A stretch of DNA of 64,000 nt from Calidifontibacter indicus (GCF_003386865.1 NZ_QTUA01000001.1:2294001-2358000), one strand, 5' to 3'. Positions 9,721-18,790 are shown, counted from the first letter of the stretch. Numbers and translations: made by a program. The notes: generated by a model not told the origin, from the letters alone.

Positions 9721-12492
9721 ATGCCTGTCCCGTCCACCGACAACAGCCCCCGTCGCGCGTTCGACAGCACCCACCTCGACCGATTCGCCGAGGGCTACGA
9801 CTTCCCGCTCGACGACTTTCAGCGAGCCGGTTGCGAGGCTGTTCAGAACGGCCACGGAGTGCTCGTGGCTGCCCCGACCGGTGCCGGCAAGACGCTGGTG
9901 GGGGAGTTTGCCGCCTACCTCGCGCTGCACACCGGCCGCAAGACCTTCTACACGACCCCGATCAAGGCGCTGTCCAACCAGAAGTACACCGATCTCGCCG
10001 CCCGGCACGGCGCCGACAAGGTCGGACTGCTCACCGGCGACTCCTCGATCAACGGTGAGGCCCCCGTCGTGGTGATGACCACCGAGGTGCTGCGCAACAT
10101 GCTGTACGCCGGCTCCGACACCCTCGACGGGCTCGGGTTCGTCGTGATGGACGAGGTGCACTACCTCGCCGACCGCTTCCGCGGCGCGGTCTGGGAGGAG
10201 GTGATCATCCAGTTGCCGCAGCAGGTGCAGGTGGTCTCGCTGTCGGCGACGGTCAGCAACGCCGAGGAGTTCGGCGAATGGCTGCGCACGGTGCGCGGCG
10301 ACACCGAGGTGATCGTCGAGGAACACCGTCCGGTGCCGTTGTGGCAGCACATGATGGTCGGCCAGAACCTCGTCGACCTGTTCGCCGAGTCGGGCGGGGA
10401 GAAGACCGTCAATCCCGAACTGCGGCAGCGCATCTCGGCGTTCCGGCAGCGCGACGACGGCCCGCGCGGGGTGCGCATGGACGCGGGTGCGCCCCGCGGA
10501 CGCCGTGGCCGCCCGGGCAAGGCGCCGTCCGGCCCGGTGCGTTCGGGTCGGCCCTCGCGCGGGCCGAGCCGCGCCGAGGTGATCGACGCGCTCGACAAGG
10601 ACGGTCTGCTGCCGGCGATCACGTTCATCTTCAGTCGGGTCGGCTGCGACGCCGCGGTGTCGCAACTGCTGGCCTGGGGCACCCGGTTGATCGCGCCCCA
10701 GGAGGGGGAGCGTATCCGCCGGCTCGTCGAGGAACGCATCGCGACCCTGCCCGAGGAAGACCTCACCGTGCTGGGCTACTTCGACTTCGTGGAGGGGCTC
10801 ACCCGCGGGTTCGCGGCTCATCACGCGGGCATGTTGCCGACCTTCCGCGAGATCGTCGAGGAACTCTTCTCCGCCGGCCGCATCCAAGCGGTCTTCGCCA
10901 CCGAGACCCTCGCCCTCGGCATCAACATGCCCGCGCGCACCGTCGTGTTGGAGAAGTTGGTGAAGTTCAACGGCGAGGCGCATGCTCCGGTGACGCCGGC
11001 CGAGTACACCCAGCTGACCGGTCGCGCCGGGCGCCGCGGCATCGACTTCGAGGGCCACGCCGTCGTGCTCTTCGGCCGCGACGTCGACCCCGAGTCGGTG
11101 GCCGGCCTGGCCAGCACCCGCACCTACCCGCTCAACTCCAGCTTCGTCCCGACGTCCAACATGGCCGTCAACCTCGTCGACCGGCTCGGCCGCGGCCCGG
11201 CGCGAGAGACGTTGGAGTCGTCGTTCGCGCAGTTCCAGGCCGACCGGTCGGTGGTCGGGCACGCGCGCTCGATCAAGCGCAACGAGGAGGGCCTCGAGGG
11301 TTACGCCGAGGCGATGCGGTGCCATCTGGGCGACTTCGAGGAGTACGCCGCGCTGCGCCGTGAACTCTCCGACGCCGAGAAACAGCTGAGCCGGCGCACC
11401 TCGTCGGCCAACACCGCCGCGGCCGCCGTCGCCCTCTCCAAGCTCGCCGTCGGCGACGTCATCCGCATTCCACAGGGCCGCAAGGACGGTCTGGCGCTGG
11501 TGCTGTCGATGGACGCGCCGCGTCGTGGCCTCGCCCAGCCCTACGTGCTCACCGAGGACGCCCGCACCAAGCGGCTCACCGAGCAGGACGTGCGGGGCCC
11601 GGTTGCGACCGTGGGCAACCTGCCGGTGCCGAAGCGGTTCAACCACCGTGACCGCAAGGCGCGGGCCGACCTCGCCTCGACGTTGCGGATCAAGATGCGC
11701 GACGTGCGCCCCGGGCAGGTCGAGGCGCCCGACACCGAGGAACTGCGCCGGCTCAACGCACGGGTCGGCGAACTGCGCGAACAGTTGCGTCGTCACCCCT
11801 GCCACGACTGCCCCTACCGCGAACAACACGCCCGCTGGGCGGAGCGGTGGTGGAAGCTGCGCCGCGAGACCGACGGCCTGCAGAAGATGGTCGACGGGCG
11901 CACGCACAGCGTGGCCCGCACCTTCGAGCGGGTCTGCGACCAGCTCGCCGAGCTGGGGTTCTTGTCCGCCGACGGGCAGTCGGTGACGGCCGACGGCCGC
12001 ACCCTGCAACGCATTTTCGCCGAGAAGGATCTGCTCGTCGCCGAGTGCCTGCGGCAGGACGTCTGGAAGGGCCTCGACGCGCCCTCACTGGCGTCGGCCG
12101 TGTCGGCGATCGTGCACCAGTCGCGCAGCAAGGACGGCCCCGACCCCGACCCCCGGATGCCCGGCAAGGACGTCGCCGAGGCCGTGCAGCGCCAGTACGA
12201 CGTCTGGGAGGGGCTGCTGGAGCAGGCCAAGCGGCACCACCTGACGCCGCCGTCCGAACCCGACGCGTCGATCGCCTGGGCGATCCACCGCTGGGCGGCG
12301 GGGCAGCGCCTCGAGACGGTGCTGCGCGGCTCGGAGCTCACCGCGGGCGATTTCGTGCGGCGCTGCAAGCAGATCATCGACCTGCTCGACCAACTGGCCG
12401 ACCTCGACGGGTATCCGGCCGTGTCGGCGAGCGCGAAACGGGCCGTCGATCTGCTGCTGCGGGGCGTGGTGGCGGCCGACCGCCTCGACTGA
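9721..12492 (+). CDS. helY: DEAD/DEAH-box RNA helicase HelY (Ski2/Mtr4-like)
   Basis: 923 residues. The N-terminal RecA domains hold Walker A (APTGAGKT, K57), the DEVH box (144-147), SATVSN and the C-terminal helicase motifs (QLTGRAGRRGID). These place it in the Ski2/Mtr4 group, and the order tatC-helY matches Rv2093c-Rv2092c. A basic, low-complexity insert (residues about 250-285, RGRRGRPGKAPSGPVRSGRP) splits the core. The C-terminal half contains the DSHCT-type helical region. The family unwinds RNA 3'-5'; a physiological substrate is not known from the sequence. Confidence 0.93.
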   Translation: MPVPSTDNSPRRAFDSTHLDRFAEGYDFPLDDFQRAGCEAVQNGHGVLVAAPTGAGKTLVGEFAAYLALHTGRKTFYTTPIKALSNQKYTDLAARHGADKVGLLTGDSSINGEAPVVVMTTEVLRNMLYAGSDTLDGLGFVVMDEVHYLADRFRGAVWEEVIIQLPQQVQVVSLSATVSNAEEFGEWLRTVRGDTEVIVEEHRPVPLWQHMMVGQNLVDLFAESGGEKTVNPELRQRISAFRQRDDGPRGVRMDAGAPRGRRGRPGKAPSGPVRSGRPSRGPSRAEVIDALDKDGLLPAITFIFSRVGCDAAVSQLLAWGTRLIAPQEGERIRRLVEERIATLPEEDLTVLGYFDFVEGLTRGFAAHHAGMLPTFREIVEELFSAGRIQAVFATETLALGINMPARTVVLEKLVKFNGEAHAPVTPAEYTQLTGRAGRRGIDFEGHAVVLFGRDVDPESVAGLASTRTYPLNSSFVPTSNMAVNLVDRLGRGPARETLESSFAQFQADRSVVGHARSIKRNEEGLEGYAEAMRCHLGDFEEYAALRRELSDAEKQLSRRTSSANTAAAAVALSKLAVGDVIRIPQGRKDGLALVLSMDAPRRGLAQPYVLTEDARTKRLTEQDVRGPVATVGNLPVPKRFNHRDRKARADLASTLRIKMRDVRPGQVEAPDTEELRRLNARVGELREQLRRHPCHDCPYREQHARWAERWWKLRRETDGLQKMVDGRTHSVARTFERVCDQLAELGFLSADGQSVTADGRTLQRIFAEKDLLVAECLRQDVWKGLDAPSLASAVSAIVHQSRSKDGPDPDPRMPGKDVAEAVQRQYDVWEGLLEQAKRHHLTPPSEPDASIAWAIHRWAAGQRLETVLRGSELTAGDFVRRCKQIIDLLDQLADLDGYPAVSASAKRAVDLLLRGVVAADRLD

Positions 12493-12585
12493 TCGCTGGT
12501 CACGCCCCACCCGTGGGGGTCGGGCTCGACGGCACGCCCGTCGGTGTGCCCGCCAGGTGGGGCCCGCTCTGGCAGGATGCTGGGC

Positions 12586-13386
12586 ATGGCCTTTTCGAGT
12601 AAGCACCTCACCCAGGGCGAGTCGATCGAACTGGAGTTCCGTACTCACATCAAGCGGATCATCGGCCCCATCCTGGTGATCCTCGCGATGATCGTGCTCG
12701 GCGTCCTGGCGTACTTCTACCTGCCCGACAGCGGTCAGCCGTGGACGCTCATCGCGGTGCTCGTGCTCTGCCTCATCGTGCTGTTCATCTGGGGCCTCAT
12801 CCCCATCTGGAAGTGGCGCAACACGGTCTTCGTGCTCACCAACCGTCGGCTGATCACGCGCACCGGCATCATGGCCAAGGCCGGCCGCGACATCCCGCTG
12901 TTCCGCATCAACGACGTGCAGTACGAGAAGGGTGTGAGCGACCGGATGCTCGGGTGCGGCACTCTGCTCATCTCCGACGCGTCCGACCAGCCGCAGCTGC
13001 GGCTTGAGGACATCCCGCACGTGGAGTCGGTGCAGGTGAAGATCAACGAGTTGTTGTTCAGCCACTCCGACTCCCTCGACGAGGGTGGCCACCGGCGCGG
13101 AGCCTCGCGTGAGCGCTTCGCCGCCCCGCGTGACGAGCGTGGACGTGACGAGCGTGGACGTGACGAGCGAGGGCGTGACGAGCGAGGGCGTGACGAGCGC
13201 CCGTTCGACCAGCAGCGGTACGACGACCGGCCGCGCTACGACGACTACAACGACTCCACCGGCTCCGACGACCGGCCGCAGCCGTATGCCGACGGCACCG
13301 GTGGCCGCGCCCCTGGTTACGACGGTGGCGAGACCCGGGCGATGCCGCAGCTTCCGCCCGAGGACGGCAACCCGAACCGCTACTGA
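12586..13386 (+). CDS. PH-domain (bPH2-type) membrane protein with repetitive acidic/basic tail
   Basis: 266 residues. Two transmembrane helices (about 22-42 and 50-72) are followed by a bacterial PH-like domain of the YdbS/YdbT kind (WRNTVFVLTNRRLITRTGI ... IPLFRINDVQYEKGVSDR). A long hydrophilic tail from about residue 170 contains four tandem DERGR units, then a Tyr/Asp-rich stretch. The ATG at 12586 is preferred because GGCAGGA lies 9-15 bases upstream; an ATG at 12577 is the alternative. Function is unknown; the domain suggests a cytoplasmic face bound to the membrane. Confidence 0.83.
   Translation: MAFSSKHLTQGESIELEFRTHIKRIIGPILVILAMIVLGVLAYFYLPDSGQPWTLIAVLVLCLIVLFIWGLIPIWKWRNTVFVLTNRRLITRTGIMAKAGRDIPLFRINDVQYEKGVSDRMLGCGTLLISDASDQPQLRLEDIPHVESVQVKINELLFSHSDSLDEGGHRRGASRERFAAPRDERGRDERGRDERGRDERGRDERPFDQQRYDDRPRYDDYNDSTGSDDRPQPYADGTGGRAPGYDGGETRAMPQLPPEDGNPNRY
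13132..13200 (+). repeat. in-frame 15-bp tandem repeats (DERGR units)
   Basis: Four consecutive 15-base units plus a 9-base remnant, each coding DERGR, inside the PH-domain gene. The third and fourth units differ from the first two at the same two sites (CGTGGA versus CGAGGG), suggesting stepwise duplication. Confidence 0.9.
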
Positions 13387-13388
13387 CC

Positions 13389-14321
13389 TCAGGCGATCGA
13401 CAACGCCTTCGTCACACGTCCCACGGATCCGCCGATCCCGAACTCCTCGACCAGCTCGTCGAGGCGCTCGGGGTCGGCGATCTGCTTCGGGAGGCTGGTC
13501 ACCAGGTCGGCCGGCAACTGCATGTCGCGCACGACGTTGACCACCCGCGGAGCCACGTCCAGGTAGGCGGACGCCGCCTCCAGCTTCGCGCGGCGCGCAC
13601 CCTTGATCTCCGGGTCACCGTTGTCGATCGCGGCGCGCAGACCCGCGAGGTCGCCGTAACGAGCGATCAGCTGGGCGGCTGTCTTCTCGCCGACGCCCGG
13701 CACGCCCGGCAGGCCGTCACTGGTGTCGCCACGCAGGGCCGCCATGTCGGCATATCCGGCACCCGTCGCCACGCCGTACTTCGCCTGCAGGAACGACTGG
13801 TCGATGATGTCGGGCTCCCGCACACCGCCCTTGGCGGTGTAGAGCACCCGCACGTCCTGGGCGTCGTCGACCAACTGGAACAGGTCACGGTCGCCGGTCA
13901 CGACGTCCACCGGCATCCGCCCCAGGTGCGTCTGCACCAGCGTGCCGATGACGTCGTCGGCCTCGTAGCCGTCGACACCCAACCGGGTCAGGCCGATCGC
14001 CGCCAGCACGTCGCGGATGATCGGCACCTGCGGCGTGAGGTTCTCCGGAGACTCCTCCTGCACGTCACTGCCCTCGGTGAGGCGGTGCGTCTTGTACGAC
14101 GGGATCGCCTCCACCCGGAACGCCGGACGCCAGTCGTTGTCCCAACAACACACCAGGTCGGTCGGCTTCTCCCGGTCGACCAAGGTGGCGATCATGTCCA
14201 GAAAACCGGTCACCGCGTTGATTGGCACGTCCGCCCGCGAGCGCCGGTCGGGCACGCCGAAGAACGCCCGAAAATACAGGCTGGCAGAGTCGAGCAGAAG
14301 CAGTCGGGGAGTGGGCTCCAT
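13389..14321 (-). CDS. 5'-3' exonuclease (PolI N-domain/FEN-like)
   Basis: 310 residues. The fold of the 5' nuclease of DNA polymerase I is recognisable: LLLLDSASLYFRAFFGVPD at the N-terminus, DGYEADDVIGT and VVTGDRDLFQLVDD carry the metal-binding acidic residues, and GDTSDGLPGVPGVGEKTAAQL is the helix-hairpin-helix DNA-binding part. It stands alone without a polymerase domain, as is usual for actinobacterial paralogues. The start at 14321 (MEPTPRLLLLD) is the natural N-terminus. It is divergent from the Lrp gene with 19 bases between the start codons. Confidence 0.9.
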   Translation of the reverse strand: MEPTPRLLLLDSASLYFRAFFGVPDRRSRADVPINAVTGFLDMIATLVDREKPTDLVCCWDNDWRPAFRVEAIPSYKTHRLTEGSDVQEESPENLTPQVPIIRDVLAAIGLTRLGVDGYEADDVIGTLVQTHLGRMPVDVVTGDRDLFQLVDDAQDVRVLYTAKGGVREPDIIDQSFLQAKYGVATGAGYADMAALRGDTSDGLPGVPGVGEKTAAQLIARYGDLAGLRAAIDNGDPEIKGARRAKLEAASAYLDVAPRVVNVVRDMQLPADLVTSLPKQIADPERLDELVEEFGIGGSVGRVTKALSIA

Positions 14322-14340
14322 GCTGCAATACCGTAGGCCC
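14322..14340. promoter_or_regulatory. 19-bp divergent intergenic spacer
   Basis: Only 19 bases separate the start codons of the exonuclease (minus) and the Lrp regulator (plus). Their promoters must therefore overlap the opposing coding starts, or the transcripts are leaderless. No -10/-35 boxes can be assigned with confidence. Confidence 0.4.
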
Positions 14341-14784
14341 ATGGAAGACCTCGACCGGCGCATAGTCGCACTTCTCGCGTCCGACGGCCGGCTCAGCTTC
14401 ACCGACCTGGCCAAGGAGACGGGGCTGTCGGTCAGCGCCGTGCACCAGCGGGTGCGTCGACTGCAGGAACGATCGGCGATCAAGGGCTACCGGGCCGTCG
14501 TCGACCACGAGGCCGCCGGGCTCCCGCTCACCGCGCTCGTCTCGATCACGCCGTTCGACGCGTCCGCACCCGACGACATCCCCGACCGGCTGCGCGACAT
14601 CCACCAGATCGTGTCCTGCTGGTCGGTGGCGGGCGAGGAGAACTACGTGCTCCAGGTGCGCGTCGCCAGCCCCTGCGAACTCGAGGAACTCCTGGCGCGT
14701 ATCCGAACGGCGGCAGCCGTCACCACCCGCACCACGGTCGTGCTCAGCACACCGTGGGAGGACCGCAGCCCGTTCACCGACTGA
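14341..14784 (+). CDS. Lrp/AsnC family transcriptional regulator
   Basis: 147 residues: N-terminal helix-turn-helix (LDRRIVALLASDGRLSFTDL, then LSVSAVHQRVRRLQE as recognition helix) and a C-terminal RAM/AsnC ligand domain (about 65-145). Family members are dimers or octamers that sense amino acids. The ligand and targets cannot be told here. The last 11 bases overlap the 3' end of the convergent YbaK gene. Confidence 0.9.
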   Translation: MEDLDRRIVALLASDGRLSFTDLAKETGLSVSAVHQRVRRLQERSAIKGYRAVVDHEAAGLPLTALVSITPFDASAPDDIPDRLRDIHQIVSCWSVAGEENYVLQVRVASPCELEELLARIRTAAAVTTRTTVVLSTPWEDRSPFTD

Positions 14785-15292
14785 TCGGAGCGAACCGCCC
14801 GTCGACGACAGCAACCAGGTCGGCCGGACTCAACCCGATGTCGAAGCCGCGGCGCCCTCCGCTGACATACATCCGCGGCAACCCCTGCGCACTGGCATCG
14901 ACCACCGTGCGCAACGGGCGCTTCTGACCCACCGGGCTCACGCCGCCGACCACATAACCGGTCGTGCGCTCCACCAACGGCACCGGTGCCATCGCCGCCT
15001 TCTTCGCGCCGACCGCGGCCGCCAACGCCTTCAGGTCGACCTGACGATCCACGGGAACGACCGCCACCACGAGGCCGTGGTCACGGTCCGAATCTGTCTG
15101 TGCCACAAGGGTCTTGAACACCTCGGCCGGTTGGAGACCCAGCGCCTCAGCCGCTTCGAGGCCGTAACTGTCCGCCCGCGGGTCATGCTCGTACGGGTGC
15201 ACCGAGAACTCCACCGCCGCCTGGGTGAGCACTCGCGTCGCCGGTGTCGCCGCACCCTCGACGCCCTCACGGCCACGTCCCTTGCGTCCCAT
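14774..15292 (-). CDS. ybaK: YbaK/EbsC-type Cys-tRNA(Pro) deacylase
   Basis: 172 residues from the ATG at 15292 (MGRKGRGREGVEG). The YbaK fold is shown by TPATRVLTQAAVEFSVHPYEHD, EVFKTLVAQ, the KKAAMAP segment and GGVSPVGQKRPLRTVVD, which contains the conserved GxxSPxG loop. The family hydrolyses Cys-tRNAPro formed by error, or related mischarged tRNAs. The 3' end overlaps the Lrp gene on the other strand by 11 bases. Confidence 0.9.
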   Translation of the reverse strand: MGRKGRGREGVEGAATPATRVLTQAAVEFSVHPYEHDPRADSYGLEAAEALGLQPAEVFKTLVAQTDSDRDHGLVVAVVPVDRQVDLKALAAAVGAKKAAMAPVPLVERTTGYVVGGVSPVGQKRPLRTVVDASAQGLPRMYVSGGRRGFDIGLSPADLVAVVDGRFAPISR

Positions 15293-15458
15293 CCGCAACC
15301 TCCTCGGCGTGTCGCGCAGGGACACGCCGTCCACATCCGAAAAATCCTGATCAGTTCGGTACCTCAGACGAAGCCGCCTGACCTGCATCAACGATTCAAA
15401 CCCGCAGGTCACGGCCGCGTTGACAGTCGCAGAGTGCCCGGTAGCGTAGCTCTTACGC

Positions 15459-15545
15459 CAGATGGGCCCCGTCATCAAGTAGATAACTTTCGCACGCCCG
15501 CGATCGGTCCCAACGATGACTCAACGGGGCCCATCTGCATTTTTT
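15459..15545 (+). repeat. 14-bp inverted repeat with T-run, terminator-like
   Basis: Arms CAGATGGGCCCCGT and ACGGGGCCCATCTG match perfectly across a 51-base loop, and six Ts follow the right arm. It could act as a terminator for transcription from the left, but there is no plus-strand gene directly before it. It could also be an intergenic repeat or element end. Confidence 0.6.
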
Positions 15546-15600
15546 CGTGGCTCCTTCGGCGTTCGTGCTCGCCGCTCGTTCCTCGCTGCGACCACGAGCC

Positions 15601-15761
15601 GTCCCGCCACGGTGAGCCTTTCGTACGGTCCACCCTCGGGTGCCACCACCGGCAGTTGCGTACCCACCAAACCCGAGCTGCGCCGTTCCTCCTTCTTGGC
15701 TGCTTCTCGCAGTTGCAGTCCCGCCACTGTGAGCTTCGTGCGCGACCCTGGTGCACCTCAC
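15601..15761. repeat. degenerate ~115-bp tandem duplication
   Basis: The block starting GTCCCGCCACGGTGAGCCTT (15601) recurs as GTCCCGCCACTGTGAGCTT at 15718, with similar upstream sequence (GCTCGTTCCTCGCTGCGACC versus GCCGTTCCTCCTTCTTGGCT). The copies have drifted and the frames do not support a protein. Confidence 0.55.
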
Positions 15762-15832
15762 ACACCTCCTCGGCCGGTGATCCGTTGTGCCTGGGTGGGG
15801 GAGTGGACGCGTCCGATTACGCTTGGGTAGTG

Positions 15833-17515
15833 ATGTCCTCCGCAAAGCTCGCCCGGCTCGGGCTGCCCGCCCGCTGCTTGCTCGCCGTGCTCGGCGGGCT
15901 CGCACTCTGGCTGGCGTTCCCCGGGGTCGCGTGGTGGCCGATGGCGCCGGTCGGCGTCGCATTGATCACCTTGTCGACCGTCGGCACCCGGGCACGGAAC
16001 GGGTTCCTGCTGGGACTTCTCGGTGGACTCGCGTGCTTCCTGCCGACGCTGCACTGGAGCGGCATCTACGTCGGCGACCTGCCGTGGATCGCCCTGTCGA
16101 TCACCGAATCGCTCTACCTGGCGTTCATGGGCCTCGCCATCGCCGTCGTCCAGCGCACCGGCAAGGTGCGCCCGGGAGCCGTGGCCGCGCTGTGGGTGCT
16201 GCAGGAAACCCTGCGATCGAACGTGCCCTTCGGTGGCTTCCCCTGGGCCCGGCTGGCCTGGACCACCGCCGACTCGCCCCTGATGCGCTTCGCGTCGATC
16301 GCCGGCGCACCCGGCCTCACCTTCCTGGTCGCGCTGCTCGGAGCGCTCATCGCGCTCGGCGTCCTGCGCCTCGTGGGCCGCACCGCGGGACGCATCGATG
16401 GACACACCGATGGAGACACCGAGCGACACATCGACGTGCGCCGGGTGCTCATCCCGTTCGCCGCCACCGCGATCATCGCGGCAACCGCGTTCGTCGTGCC
16501 CGTGCCCACCTCGGGCCGCCCGATGCAGGTCATCGGCATCCAAGGCAACGTGCCGACCGCCGGCCTCGACTTCAACGCCCAGCGCCGCGCCGTGCTCGAC
16601 AACCACGTCACTGCGACCGCCCAGGCGGCCGTGATGGTGCGGTCCGGTCAGATCGCCCACCCCGACCTGGTCGTGTGGCCGGAGAACTCCTCCGACATCG
16701 ACCCCACCCGCAATGCCGACGCCGCCACCGAGATCGCGCAGACCGTCGCGAACATCAACGCGCCCCTGATCGTCGGCGCCGTGCTGGAAGAGCCGGCCCC
16801 GAAGGTCTCCAACACCTCGATGCTGTACCTGCCCGGCAAGGGGCTGGTCGACCGTTACGTGAAGCAACACCCGGTGCCGTTCGCCGAGTACATGCCCTAC
16901 CGCAACTTCTTCCGCAAGTTCTCCGACAAGGTCGACCTGCTGACCACCGAGTTCACCCACGGCCAGAAGGTCGGTGTCTTCGACATCCCGACCAGCCGCG
17001 GCAACGTCAAGGTCGGCCCGGTCATCTGTTTCGAGATCGCCTACGACTCGATCACCCGCGCTCCCGTCGACCGGGGCGCGCAACTGCTCATCGTGCAGAC
17101 CAACAACGCGACCTTCGGTTACACCGCCGAGTCGGAACAGCAACTGGCGATCTCGCAGGTCCGCGCGGTCGAGCACGGCCGTTCCGTGGTGCACGTCTCG
17201 ACCGTCGGGGTCAGCGGGTTGATCACACCCGACGGTATGGTGCACGACCGTTCGTCGTTGTTCACCCGAAAGGTGCTCGCTGGGACTCTGCCGTTGCGGT
17301 CGTCGACGACGCTCGCCGACCGATGGGGTCCGTTACCCGAGTACCTGGTCGACGCGGCAGCAGTCGTCGCCGTCGCGCTCGCCGCGCGCGGCAACCGAAA
17401 GCGCCGCCGCGACGTCACAGACTCCGCCGACCCGGCGGACGACAGCTCCACGACCGACGACGCGGGTGAGAGCACCGACGAGACCACCGAGACAGAAGAG
17501 GGAGCGCGTGTCTGA
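15833..17515 (+). CDS. lnt: apolipoprotein N-acyltransferase
   Basis: 560 residues. Six or more membrane spans occupy the first ~220 residues. A nitrilase-like CN-hydrolase domain follows (about 235-490), with the Glu-Lys-Cys triad expected at WPENSSD, QHPVPFAEYMPYR and GPVICFEIAYD. Lnt adds the third acyl chain to the N-terminal Cys of lipoproteins; several lipoproteins in this window are possible substrates. The acidic Thr/Glu-rich tail (from about 530) is unusual. The ATG at 15833 is chosen; a GTG one codon earlier is possible. It overlaps the next gene by 8 bases, like the two-domain Ppm1 of Mycobacterium but unfused. Confidence 0.92.
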   Translation: MSSAKLARLGLPARCLLAVLGGLALWLAFPGVAWWPMAPVGVALITLSTVGTRARNGFLLGLLGGLACFLPTLHWSGIYVGDLPWIALSITESLYLAFMGLAIAVVQRTGKVRPGAVAALWVLQETLRSNVPFGGFPWARLAWTTADSPLMRFASIAGAPGLTFLVALLGALIALGVLRLVGRTAGRIDGHTDGDTERHIDVRRVLIPFAATAIIAATAFVVPVPTSGRPMQVIGIQGNVPTAGLDFNAQRRAVLDNHVTATAQAAVMVRSGQIAHPDLVVWPENSSDIDPTRNADAATEIAQTVANINAPLIVGAVLEEPAPKVSNTSMLYLPGKGLVDRYVKQHPVPFAEYMPYRNFFRKFSDKVDLLTTEFTHGQKVGVFDIPTSRGNVKVGPVICFEIAYDSITRAPVDRGAQLLIVQTNNATFGYTAESEQQLAISQVRAVEHGRSVVHVSTVGVSGLITPDGMVHDRSSLFTRKVLAGTLPLRSSTTLADRWGPLPEYLVDAAAVVAVALAARGNRKRRRDVTDSADPADDSSTTDDAGESTDETTETEEGARV

Positions 17516-18269
17516 CACCGCCCGCGAACCGCTGGACCGCGTCCTGGTCCTGCTGCCGACGTACAACGAGCTGGAGAACCTCCCGCTCATCATGGAACGC
17601 ATCCGTGCAGCAGTCCCGGACGCAGACGTGCTTGTGCTCGACGACAACTCACCCGACGGCACCGGCGAACTCGCCGACAAGATGGCCGCCGACGACCCGC
17701 GCGTCCAGGTGCTGCACCGCACCGGCAAGGAAGGGCTCGGCAAGGCCTACCTCGCCGGGTTCGCCTGGGGCCTCGAACGCGGCTACGACGCCCTCATCGA
17801 GATCGACGCCGACGGCAGCCACCCGCCGGAGGTGCTGCCCCGGATGCTCGAGGTGGCCGGCGAAGCCGACCTGGTCATCGGGTCGCGTTGGGTGCCCGGT
17901 GGCGCCATCGTCAACTGGCCGAAGTCGCGCGAGATCATCAGCCGTGGCGGCAACCTCTACATCCGTCTGGCCCTCGGCATGCCGGTGAAGGACGCGACCG
18001 CCGGCTACCGCGTCTACCGCGCATCGGCGCTGCGCACGATGGGCCTGGGCGACGTGTCGTCGCAGGGCTACTGCTTCCAGGTCGACCTGACCTGGCGCGC
18101 CGTCCGGCAGGGCCTCGTGGTCGCAGAAGTGCCGATCACGTTCGTCGAGCGGCAGATCGGTGCCTCCAAGATGGACGAGTCGATCGTGCGCGAAGCCATG
18201 CTCAACGTCACCCAATGGGGCCTGGCGCACCGGGTCGATCAGGTGAAACGGCTGGTGGGGAGACGCTGA
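17508..18269 (+). CDS. ppm1: polyprenol monophosphomannose synthase
   Basis: 253 residues, GT2 glycosyltransferase. Motifs: VLLPTYNELENLP, VLDDNSPDGT and EIDADGSHPPE (the DxD metal site), and SRGGNLYIRLALGMPVKDATAGYR near the acceptor site. It transfers mannose from GDP-mannose to polyprenyl phosphate, supplying lipomannan/arabinomannan-type glycans and protein O-mannosylation in actinobacteria. The GTG start lies inside the end of lnt (8-base overlap), and its stop overlaps the FxsA start (TGATG), so the three genes form one operon. Confidence 0.92.
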   Translation: MSDTAREPLDRVLVLLPTYNELENLPLIMERIRAAVPDADVLVLDDNSPDGTGELADKMAADDPRVQVLHRTGKEGLGKAYLAGFAWGLERGYDALIEIDADGSHPPEVLPRMLEVAGEADLVIGSRWVPGGAIVNWPKSREIISRGGNLYIRLALGMPVKDATAGYRVYRASALRTMGLGDVSSQGYCFQVDLTWRAVRQGLVVAEVPITFVERQIGASKMDESIVREAMLNVTQWGLAHRVDQVKRLVGRR

Positions 18270-18790
18270 TGGCGGCGCGACGCGGACGCATCGGCTGGGC
18301 GATGTTCCTGTTCTTCCTGGTGATGCCGGTCATCGAGGTGATCGTGATCATCATGGTCGGACGCCGGATCGGGGCGTGGCAGACCCTCGGCCTGTTGGTG
18401 CTGTGGTCGGTTGTCGGCGCCTGGCTGGTAAAGCGCCAATGGCGCACCGCCTGGCGCGGACTGCGCACGGCGCTGCAGACCGGCAAGATGCCCGCCAGGG
18501 AACTCACCGACGCTGCGCTCGTGCTCATCGGTGGTGCGCTGCTGTTCCTGCCCGGGTTCGTCACCGACGTGCTCGGCTTGCTGCTGGTGCTGCCGTTCAC
18601 CCGTCCGCTGGCACGGCCGTTGCTGCAGGCCGCGGTGGCACGCCGGGTGCTCGCCGGGTCGGGGTTCGCGATGCAGGCGACGGAAACGACCTACGACAGC
18701 CGGCCGCCGCATCAGCAGCAGGACGGCCGTGCGGCACCGGGCAACGCCGCGGGCGAGGAGATCATCGAAGGCGAGATCGTCGACGACTGA
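18269..18790 (+). CDS. fxsA: FxsA family membrane protein
   Basis: 173 residues with several hydrophobic segments (about 12-30, 32-52, 78-105). The FxsA features are the short first helix (FLFFLVMPVIEVIVIIMVG), GAWLVKRQWRTA and the LLFLPGFVTDVLGLLLVLP motif. The C-terminal ~45 residues are hydrophilic and acidic. FxsA relieves phage T7 exclusion in E. coli; its ordinary role is unknown. It is the last gene of the lnt-ppm1 operon and is followed by a strong terminator. Confidence 0.88.
   Translation: MAARRGRIGWAMFLFFLVMPVIEVIVIIMVGRRIGAWQTLGLLVLWSVVGAWLVKRQWRTAWRGLRTALQTGKMPARELTDAALVLIGGALLFLPGFVTDVLGLLLVLPFTRPLARPLLQAAVARRVLAGSGFAMQATETTYDSRPPHQQQDGRAAPGNAAGEEIIEGEIVDD

Larger units (their letters stand above)
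15293..15832. other. 540-bp non-coding interval with hairpin and degenerate duplication
   Basis: No convincing gene is seen. It contains a 14-bp perfect inverted repeat (15459-15472 with 15524-15537) followed by a T-run at 15540-15545. After it comes a degenerate tandem duplication of about 115 bases: GTCCCGCCAC plus a similar context begins at 15601 and again at 15718. The promoter of lnt should lie at its right end and that of ybaK at its left end. Confidence 0.6.

Noticed and set aside
9595-12009. 804-residue open frame opposite helY
   Set aside because: Shadow of the helicase gene: no domains, composition typical of antisense in GC-rich DNA.
13132-13200. Short tandem repeats as a CRISPR array
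   Set aside because: 15-base units without spacers, in frame in a coding region.
15077-15832. Extended N-terminus for lnt
   Set aside because: The extension crosses the ybaK gene and the repeat region and lacks similarity; the protein naturally starts at 15833.
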